Source: [Eubacterium] saphenum | GTDB taxonomy: Bacteria; Bacillota; Clostridia; Oscillospirales; Ruminococcaceae | Length of the DNA stretch: 18,303 nt | Assembly: GCA_004554555.1 (NCBI GenBank) | Contig: SFLN01000042.1 | Span: forward strand, 1 to 18,303 | Direction: 5' to 3' | Made by a program: the position numbers and the translations under genes | The notes under the pieces: model-generated | Seen by the model: only the letters and a program-made list of their open reading frames with translations | What the model was told of the DNA's origin: nothing | Database searches by the model: none | Shown: piece after piece, positions 13,404-18,303 of the stretch | How positions within the stretch are numbered: the stretch's first letter is position 1 | Layout: the number at the start of each line of letters is the position of its first letter

Positions 13404-14192
13404 ATGGACGACAAAACAATCAACTTTACATCTGGGCGAAAGGATTACAGTATCCCCATAGACGAAGTTTTGTACATTTTAATGAAAAAGCAGGACGCTT
13501 TTATTCACCTGTCCGACGGGAGCGTGCTCAAAACGCGAAAGACCTTTGCCGAGTTTCAAGAAGAGCTTTGCGATGACTTTATCAGAATACACCGCGGCTG
13601 TCTTGTTGCACCAAAGGCGATATACAGCGTAAAAAATCTTGTCACGTTAAGCAACGGCGATTCTCTCGAGTATTCCGCGCAGCACCGCGATGAGATTTTG
13701 CAGAAATTCCGCGAGAAACAGCGCGCCATCATTAACGAACTTTCGGACAACGACAACCCCACGGAAAACGAGGAATATCACAAGCATTATCGGTGCTTTG
13801 ACACAATGCCGATTGCGTTCACGGACATCGAGATGATGTTTGATGAGGAAAGTCAAGCGGTGGACTGGATTTTCCGCTACGGAAACGAGGCTCTCGCAAA
13901 GCTTGAGGACGTCCCGCTTGAATCGATGATAGGCAACACCTTTCACAGCATTTTCCCGAATATGGACAAGAAATGGCTGCGAAGCTACGAGCGCACGGTG
14001 CTTTACGGCGAAACGCTTGAGCTTATCGATTACAGCCCCGAAATCAACAAATATCTGCGGATAATCTGTTTCCCGACCTTTAAGGGACACTGCGGCTGTC
14101 TGCTTTCCGACATATCCGAAACAAAACTTTCGTTCAACGAAGATACCGGTGAACACGCAATTTTGATGTATTTAAGGAAAATAATGGAATAA
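13404..14192 (+). CDS. LytTR-type DNA-binding regulator with C-terminal PAS-like domain
   Basis: A 262-residue transcription regulator. Residues ~1-105 form a LytTR DNA-binding domain: IPIDEVLYILMKKQDAFIHL, then the classic FIRIHRGCLVAP (59-70), KAIYSVKNLVTLSNGDSLEYS and a basic end (LQKFREKQR). After an acidic linker (113-125) a PAS-like sensory domain follows (~130-240: FDTMPIAFTDIEMMFDEE, WIFRYGNEALAKLE, IGNTFHSIFP, LRIICFPTFKGHCGCLLSDISE). The order is reversed compared with common response regulators, where LytTR is at the C-terminus. There is no receiver domain or cognate histidine kinase nearby. GCGAGG precedes ATG 13404. A longer start at 13347 would overlap the promoter and is rejected. 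The target genes and ligand are unknown. Confidence 0.85.
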   Translation: MDDKTINFTSGRKDYSIPIDEVLYILMKKQDAFIHLSDGSVLKTRKTFAEFQEELCDDFIRIHRGCLVAPKAIYSVKNLVTLSNGDSLEYSAQHRDEILQKFREKQRAIINELSDNDNPTENEEYHKHYRCFDTMPIAFTDIEMMFDEESQAVDWIFRYGNEALAKLEDVPLESMIGNTFHSIFPNMDKKWLRSYERTVLYGETLELIDYSPEINKYLRIICFPTFKGHCGCLLSDISETKLSFNEDTGEHAILMYLRKIME

Positions 14193-14226
14193 ATCCAGCT
14201 TGGACTTGGAACAAACGCTTGCTGAA

Positions 14227-14271
14227 ATGAACGCACTTTTCCGGAAATTCTTAAAAACCGGAAAAGTTCAT
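14227..14271. terminator. Long inverted repeat between convergent genes, likely shared transcription end
   Basis: ATGAAC plus TTTTCCGG on the left pairs with CCGGAAAAGTTCAT on the right, 14 bp with a 4-nt bulge (GCAC) around a 13-nt loop rich in A/T. It lies between the convergent LytTR gene and the glycosyltransferase gene. There is no clean T-tract on either side, so termination efficiency is uncertain. Confidence 0.5.
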
Positions 14272-14281
14272 CTGCCGCCGA

Positions 14282-15199
14282 CTATTTCCTGCTGCCGAAG
14301 AAAATGTATCGGATATGCCGCAGACCGTCCCGTATCGTCCGCAGATGCGGCTTTCCGCTGCGCCCGTCGGGGCTGAGGGTAACGGGGATTTCCGCGATTT
14401 CGGCACCCGAGAGCGCGAACTTTCCGATAATCTCGGTCGCGAACTCCATACCGCCGCAGGAAAGCCCCAGCGCAAGCGCCTTTTCGCGGTCGAAGCCTCG
14501 AATACCGCAGTGAAAATCCCTCACTTTCGTGTGAAAGCGCAGCCTGCCCAACATCGACAGAAAAGGCACGCCGATGTATCTGTGTGAAAAAGGCATCGCG
14601 CCGGGAGCGATATTGTCCAAGCGGCAGCCCATAACCAGAGGATACCCCTCGCGGAGCTTTTCGACAAAGCCGTCAAGGTGCAGAAAATCATAGCTCATAT
14701 CGCAGTCGCCCATTATTATGAATTTCCCGCGCGCAGCTTTTATCCCGCCGATAAGCGCATTTCCGTAGCCGCGCTCCGCCACGCTCACCACGCGCGCTCC
14801 TGCTTCACGAGCAAGAGCTGCGGAATTGTCCGTGCTGCCGTTGTCGGCAATCAGAACTTCTCCCGAAACGCCGCTTTTCTCCAAAAACTGCCGCGCCGAC
14901 AGCACACATTGCGCGACGGTTTGCTGTTCATTCAAGCAGGGCATAAGTATCGTAAGCTCAATTTCGTCCACGCTTTTTTCCTCCTTTCGCGGAGGATTAC
15001 GCTTTTTTCCTCCTTTCGCGGAGGATTTTTTCTTTTTCGGGCGGAACTCCAGCGAGTACCACAATCCCGCAAATACCGCCGGAATACTCGAAGCAAGCGC
15101 GCCGAGTACCACCGCCGATATCGCCGGCAGCACACACTGCGCGACGGTTTGCTGTTCATTCAAGCAGGACATAAGTATCGTAAGCTCAATTTCGTCCAC
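14282..15199 (-). CDS. GT2 family glycosyltransferase (DPM1-like) with duplicated, membrane-helix N-terminal extension
   Basis: Transfers sugar from a nucleotide- or lipid-linked donor. Family 2 features numbered from the inner GTG (14971) are TILMPCLNEQQTV (7-19), IADNGSTDNS (41-50), GYGNALIGGI, and the metal-binding DCD at 89-91 in GDCDMSYDF. DFHCGIRGFDREKAL and MEFATEIIGKF follow. Two start sites have the same ribosome site. GTG 14971 gives the plain 229-residue enzyme. GTG 15199 gives 305 residues and adds a second copy of the first ~24 residues, a hydrophobic helix (AISAVVLGALASSIPAVFAG) and a very basic linker. The open frame is continuous. The protein ends at RYIFFGSRK, without the C-terminal membrane helices common in relatives. 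It overlaps the 3' end of the membrane-protein gene. Confidence 0.85.
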   Translation of the reverse strand: MDEIELTILMSCLNEQQTVAQCVLPAISAVVLGALASSIPAVFAGLWYSLEFRPKKKKSSAKGGKKRNPPRKEEKSVDEIELTILMPCLNEQQTVAQCVLSARQFLEKSGVSGEVLIADNGSTDNSAALAREAGARVVSVAERGYGNALIGGIKAARGKFIIMGDCDMSYDFLHLDGFVEKLREGYPLVMGCRLDNIAPGAMPFSHRYIGVPFLSMLGRLRFHTKVRDFHCGIRGFDREKALALGLSCGGMEFATEIIGKFALSGAEIAEIPVTLSPDGRSGKPHLRTIRDGLRHIRYIFFGSRK

Positions 15200-15301
15200 G
15201 CTTTTTTCCTCCTTTCGCGGAGGATTTTTTCTTTTTCGTGCGGAATTCCAGCGAGTACCAAAGTCCCGCAAATACCGCCAGAATACTTGAAGCAAGCGCG
15301 C
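14895..15301. repeat. Direct duplication of the membrane-protein/glycosyltransferase junction
   Basis: Copy A (14895-15102, 208 bp) and copy B (15123-15301, 179 bp) are direct repeats differing at about ten positions. They are separated by ~20 bp. Copy A also carries a nested tandem duplication of 29 bp (about 14970-14998 repeated at 14999-15027), which accounts for its extra length. Each copy contains the last codons of the membrane protein, the ribosome site and the first ~24 codons of the glycosyltransferase. Confidence 0.9.
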
Positions 15302-16517
15302 GGTAGGTGAAGAATTCGTGCAGATAGGAGTGGTTGTTCAGCAGGAAAAATCTCACGAAAGGCAGCGCGCCGAGTATCAGCATAATAAGTGTAAAGCTGC
15401 GGTCAAATTTCTCCCGGCTGCGGAAGAGGTAGAACACCGCGCCTAAAATCAACGCGGAAATCACAAGCCCCGCCGCGATTACGCCCCATTCCACTCTGTC
15501 CGTGCCGCCGAAAAGCGTCGAGATGTTCGCGGCGGGTGCGAGGAAAAACTGCGCAACGGGCGAGAGCTCTTCCGCTTCACCGACAAACCTTTCCTCAATG
15601 GACGCGAACGCAGTCACGAATTTGTTTTCACCCGTGACAATGCTCGCGGCGGTCCATTTCATGAGGAACATTCCCGCGTAGGAAAGAAGCCACGCCGCGC
15701 CGCATTTTACGGAAAGCCGAACGCTGTCTTTCAGCGCGGGCAGCCGATTTTCCTGCTTTCGCATAATGAAAACAACTATCAGAGGAACAAGTATCGTCAG
15801 CGTTTCGCAGGTGAGAAAGTCGAAGAAAGCTATCATCACGCCCGAAATCACCGAAAGAATTGAAAGCGCGCCGTCATTTCGTTCCAGGATGATATAAATT
15901 GGTAGCAGAAGCAGCGTTATCAGAACGGCGGGCTGATATTCAAGCGAAATGCCGATATTCCACACATGAACGCACAAAAACGCCGCAACAAGCGCTCCCG
16001 CGGCGAAAAACTGCCGCTTTTTCAGCAGCAGCGCCGCGTTTCCCGCAAGCAAAACAAACGCTGAAATCGTGCCAATCAGCTTTATCCCGCCGACATCGGT
16101 GAACAGCATAAGCGGTCGGATAACCGCCGCCATTCCGTGCCAGTAGCGCGAGTAGTCGGTATTTGGCGCGGCTGTTCCCTCAACGGCGCAGTAAAATCCC
16201 CAGTTTTCGCCGTAGTCGTTCGTGCCGTCGTTTCCGTCATAGTAGGCGGTATCAAGCGCGGCGGAAAACGGCTCGCCGCTGCCCATATTCCACGCCACAT
16301 TGAGTAAAATCGCGTCGGCGTAGTTGTCCTGAACAAGCCGCATTTGCGAGTTGTGCGGGAACGGCTCTTTGTCCTTGAAATAAAGCGCGCTCGCGAGCAT
16401 ATTGTCATAAATTTTCTCGTTCGGGATAGCCGCCGAGGCGACAAGCGCAGACCAGAGCGCAAGCACGGCTGCCGCGAAAACAGCCGCGCGGCGTAATACA
16501 GCAGTAAATTTCTTCAT
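15186..16517 (-). CDS. Polytopic membrane protein, probable glycosyltransferase-related (GT-C-like)
   Basis: 443 residues with about nine to ten hydrophobic helices. The first (~10-30) is followed by a long extracytoplasmic loop containing DNYADAILLNVAWNMGSGEP and NPD-like PNTDYSRYWHG (~65-130). The rest is membrane helices, for example GTISAFVLLAGNAALLL, AVLITLLLLPIYIIL and VIAAGLVISALILGAVFYLF. The overall shape, with a soluble loop after helix 1, helices to the end and a basic tail (KKKKSSAKGGKK), resembles GT-C transferases or GtrII-like proteins that use lipid-linked sugars. No catalytic motif can be fixed. The adjacent GT2 enzyme, overlapping by 14 nt, could supply the polyprenyl-sugar donor. 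ATG 16517 follows GCGAGGT, and a strong promoter lies upstream. Its last ~25 codons are part of the local duplication. Confidence 0.8.
   Translation of the reverse strand: MKKFTAVLRRAAVFAAAVLALWSALVASAAIPNEKIYDNMLASALYFKDKEPFPHNSQMRLVQDNYADAILLNVAWNMGSGEPFSAALDTAYYDGNDGTNDYGENWGFYCAVEGTAAPNTDYSRYWHGMAAVIRPLMLFTDVGGIKLIGTISAFVLLAGNAALLLKKRQFFAAGALVAAFLCVHVWNIGISLEYQPAVLITLLLLPIYIILERNDGALSILSVISGVMIAFFDFLTCETLTILVPLIVVFIMRKQENRLPALKDSVRLSVKCGAAWLLSYAGMFLMKWTAASIVTGENKFVTAFASIEERFVGEAEELSPVAQFFLAPAANISTLFGGTDRVEWGVIAAGLVISALILGAVFYLFRSREKFDRSFTLIMLILGALPFVRFFLLNNHSYLHEFFTYRALASSILAVFAGLWYSLEFRTKKKKSSAKGGKKRGRN
15207..15224 (-). promoter_or_regulatory. Ribosome-site-masking hairpin before the glycosyltransferase start
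   Basis: In the minus-strand mRNA, UCCUCC (15219-15224) sits just upstream of GGAGGA (15207-15212) across a 6-nt GCGAAA loop. The Shine-Dalgarno of GTG 15199 (7 nt away) is therefore paired. The hairpin lies inside the last codons of the membrane protein, so ribosomes finishing that gene would open it. The same hairpin recurs at 15008-15025 and 14979-14996, before GTG 14971. Confidence 0.6.
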
Positions 16518-16545
16518 TTTTTACCTCGCTAAATTTTCTGCTTCC

Positions 16546-16575
16546 ATTATATCACAAAATCGGCTTTTCTGTCAA
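16546..16575 (-). promoter_or_regulatory. Promoter of the membrane protein-glycosyltransferase pair
   Basis: Minus strand: exact TTGACA (16570-16575), 18-nt spacer and exact TATAAT (16546-16551) with TGA as extended -10. Confidence 0.82.
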
Positions 16576-16600
16576 GAAAAAAACAGGATTTGCCCTGCAT

Positions 16601-16618
16601 TTCACCCTTTTGGGTGAA
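16601..16618. other. Perfect palindrome between divergent promoters
   Basis: TTCACCC (16601-16607) and GGGTGAA (16612-16618) around TTTT. It lies centrally between the minus-strand promoter (16546-16575) and the plus-strand promoter (16644-16672). It could be an operator for a dimeric repressor or just a hairpin. Confidence 0.45.
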
Positions 16619-16643
16619 TTAAAATAAAAATTCAAAAAAGTAC

Positions 16644-16672
16644 TTGACACGAATTTGTTTTTGTTATACAAT
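16644..16672 (+). promoter_or_regulatory. Promoter of the decayed secreted-protein gene
   Basis: Exact TTGACA (16644-16649), 17-nt spacer and TACAAT (16667-16672). The leader to ATG 16720 is about 40 nt and contains CTAAC repeated 7 nt apart and an AAAGGA ribosome site. Confidence 0.7.
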
Positions 16673-16719
16673 GGAACTAACCGTAGGGCTAACTTACAGA
16701 AAGAAAGGAAGATTTACTT

Positions 16720-17565
16720 ATGTTTAAGAAAAGGCTAAAAGGGCTGCTTGCGATGGTGCTTGCCGGCTCGATAGCAACAACGGCGCTGCCGCTTACGGCG
16801 TCGGCAACCATAGCGAAAATCTATGTGGGTTCTGAAGAATATACCGATAACAAGAGCCAAATCTTGGCGGGCACTTTTTCTGGCGGACCATTTGATTCAA
16901 CAAACCGTACCGAAAATAATCTGTGGGCTTATTATGCTGGCACTACGGTGAGCGGAGGGGGGATTACTTGGGTGCTACAACCGGAAATTCGCTTGATAAT
17001 ACATTAAGTGATTTAAACAATAAATTAAAATCCGATAATACAACGCCAGACACGCATGATGTCTCTTTGAGATATAGTCACGATGTAATTTTCCTTAATT
17101 CGGTTCCGCATGATGGCGATTCTTTTGATTCCAGTAAAAAGTATCGATAACGGATTTTCGGATGAAGATCAGACCGATGTGGCAAAAATTGCAAATACTC
17201 TCGGCTTCGAGACGCCTTTGCAAGGCGTAAGTGGCTGGACTGTGTATTATGGATACACTAATGGAACAGGGATAATTCTCAGCTGTTCTGCCGAGAGTTA
17301 TTACACAATTTCAGAAACACCGAAAATAACGCAGGCGATAATACCGACCAAATAATAAGCGTAACCCAAACGAATACCGATACCGCGTAAAAAGACCTCA
17401 ACGGTACGGCGCTCAAAGGCAATGACATGCCGGTATATAACGACGGTACTTATACTTATACATCTGTCGAAATAACAGATAAAAATGCTTTGTGGAACGC
17501 TATCGAACTAATTGCAAGCGCAGAAGAAAATGTAATTACACATCTGCTGAATATTTTCTGCCGGC
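16720..17565 (+). pseudogene. Decayed secreted-protein gene with several frameshifts
   Basis: ATG 16720 opens a convincing signal peptide (MFKKRLKGLLAMVLAG, cleavage after ASA at ~29). The mature frame ends prematurely at 17007. Protein-like sequence continues in other frames. After a G6 run (~16956-16961) one extra base is needed to read DYLGATTGNSLDNTLSDL. After an A5 run near 17137 one base fewer is needed to read KSIDNGFSDEDQTDVAKIA. Near 17320 another shift gives TENNAGDNTDQIISVTQT. A TAA interrupts at about 17388, followed by KDLNGTALKGNDMPVYNDG up to ~17560. The fold and function are not recognised. The sequence is AT-richer than the rest of the window. Promoter and ribosome site are intact, so decay looks recent. 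Clustered sequencing errors are possible but less likely given the clean neighbours. Confidence 0.7.
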
Positions 17566-17577
17566 AGTCTTCTTTGA

Positions 17578-18303
17578 TCATTGGCTGGAGTCTTTCCCGT
17601 AATAGTGCAGACAAAGCATTGTGATATCATCGAACTGCGGCGCGTCTGCAATGAAGCTGTCAATGCCGCTGTGAACAGCTTCAAGGAGTTTTTCGGGAGC
17701 GGAATCGGGAGCGATATTCAGCGCGTCAAGCATTCTGTCCGTGCCGAAGAGCTTGTTGTCGGAGTTGGTAGCTTCCGCAACGCCGTCGGTATAAACGTAA
17801 ATGCTGTCACCGGGGGCAAGCTCAAATTCGTACTGCATGAATTTTATGCCCTCTATTACGGCAAGCGCGGGGGAATGTTTCTGCTTGTAAAGCTCATATT
17901 TTCCGCCGGCTCTTCTGATAGCAGAGCCATGTGGTGACGAACATTTCTGCCTCGTTACCCTCACAAAGCTGGTTATTGACATGACTGAGAATCTCAGACG
18001 GAGTGCCGCCCATCATAGCGCGGTTCTTGATAAGAGTTTTGGCAATGACCATGAACAGCGCGGCGGGAACGCCCTTGCCGGAAACGTCGGCGATAACAAG
18101 CGCAAGATGATCGTCGTCGATAAGGAAGAAATCGTAGAAATCTCCGCCGACCTCCTTTGCGGGGGTCATTGACGCGTAAATGTCGAATTCCTTCCTGTCG
18201 GGGAAAGCGGGGAATTTACTTGGGAGCATATCCGCCTGAATAGTTGTTGCTACGGACAGCTCTGACGCAATTCGTTCTTCACGGGCGGTAACGTCTTTCA
18301 GTT
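17578..18303 (-). pseudogene. SpoIIE-family PP2C protein phosphatase with internal deletion, 5' end outside window
   Basis: A Ser/Thr phosphatase of the PPM/SpoIIE type, usually acting on anti-sigma-factor antagonists. From the right edge inward the frame reads a helical linker (LKDVTAREERIASELSVATT), IQADMLPSKFP, then the catalytic-core motifs EVGGDFYDFF, VIADVSGKGVPAALFM and MFVTTWL. The frame then breaks near 17925. It resumes one frame over at AIRRAGGKYELYKQKHSPAL, followed by YVYTDGVAEATN and the final FDDITMLCL. Relatives have about 20 residues between TTWL and this point, including an NAGHNPP motif, which is missing. A deletion not divisible by three therefore inactivates the domain. 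The N-terminal sensory part lies outside the window. It is convergent with the decayed secreted-protein gene, 12 nt away. Confidence 0.8.

Noticed and set aside
17578..17937. A 118-codon plus-strand frame (17581-17937) at the end of the secreted-protein remnant.
   Set aside because: It is antisense to the clearly recognisable SpoIIE phosphatase C-terminal part.

Overview
The window reads as a chromosomal segment of a spore-forming, low-to-mid GC Firmicute, most likely a gut-type clostridium of the Ruminococcaceae/Oscillospiraceae group. That assignment is an inference. It rests on the scpA-scpB-DUF2953-ytfJ-dacF-rluB gene order, a sporulation protein (YtfJ/GerW), strong AGGAGG ribosome sites, sigma-A promoters with extended -10 boxes, and a SpoIIE-type phosphatase. 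No taxonomic marker RNA is present.

Region 1 (1-3287, minus strand): ruvX, a class I DAHP synthase gene and an open-ended surface-protein-like gene lie head to tail. Each has its own exact TTGACA-N17-TATAAT promoter. Between the DAHP synthase and the surface-protein gene is a roughly 175-nt, highly foldable leader ending in an intrinsic terminator. It looks like an uncharacterised cis-regulatory RNA or sRNA.

Region 2 (3310-9140, plus strand): a housekeeping cluster encodes an M50 site-2 protease, the condensin subunits ScpA and ScpB, a DUF2953 protein, YtfJ, a DacF-type D,D-carboxypeptidase and a 23S rRNA pseudouridine synthase. Two degenerate arrays of about 75-bp repeats flank the pseudouridine synthase gene.

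Region 3 (9458-13263, plus strand): a small Cys-ended protein is followed by a three-gene biotin operon of acyl-CoA carboxyltransferase, biotin carrier and pyruvate/oxaloacetate carboxyltransferase. These are exactly the three parts of a soluble transcarboxylase (12S, 1.3S, 5S). No biotin carboxylase or membrane pump subunit is nearby. The 5' UTR has two mutually exclusive hairpins. The operon is followed by a possible short sRNA unit and a terminator.

Region 4 (13331-16575): a LytTR-PAS regulator on the plus strand faces a minus-strand pair encoding a polytopic membrane protein and a GT2 glycosyltransferase. The junction of that pair has been tandemly duplicated (about 180-208 bp), with a nested 29-bp duplication. 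The result is an in-frame transmembrane extension on the glycosyltransferase and three copies of a hairpin that masks the ribosome site.

Region 5 (16644-18303): two decayed genes face each other. One is a secreted-protein gene with several frameshifts. The other is a SpoIIE-family phosphatase gene with an internal deletion, running off the window end.
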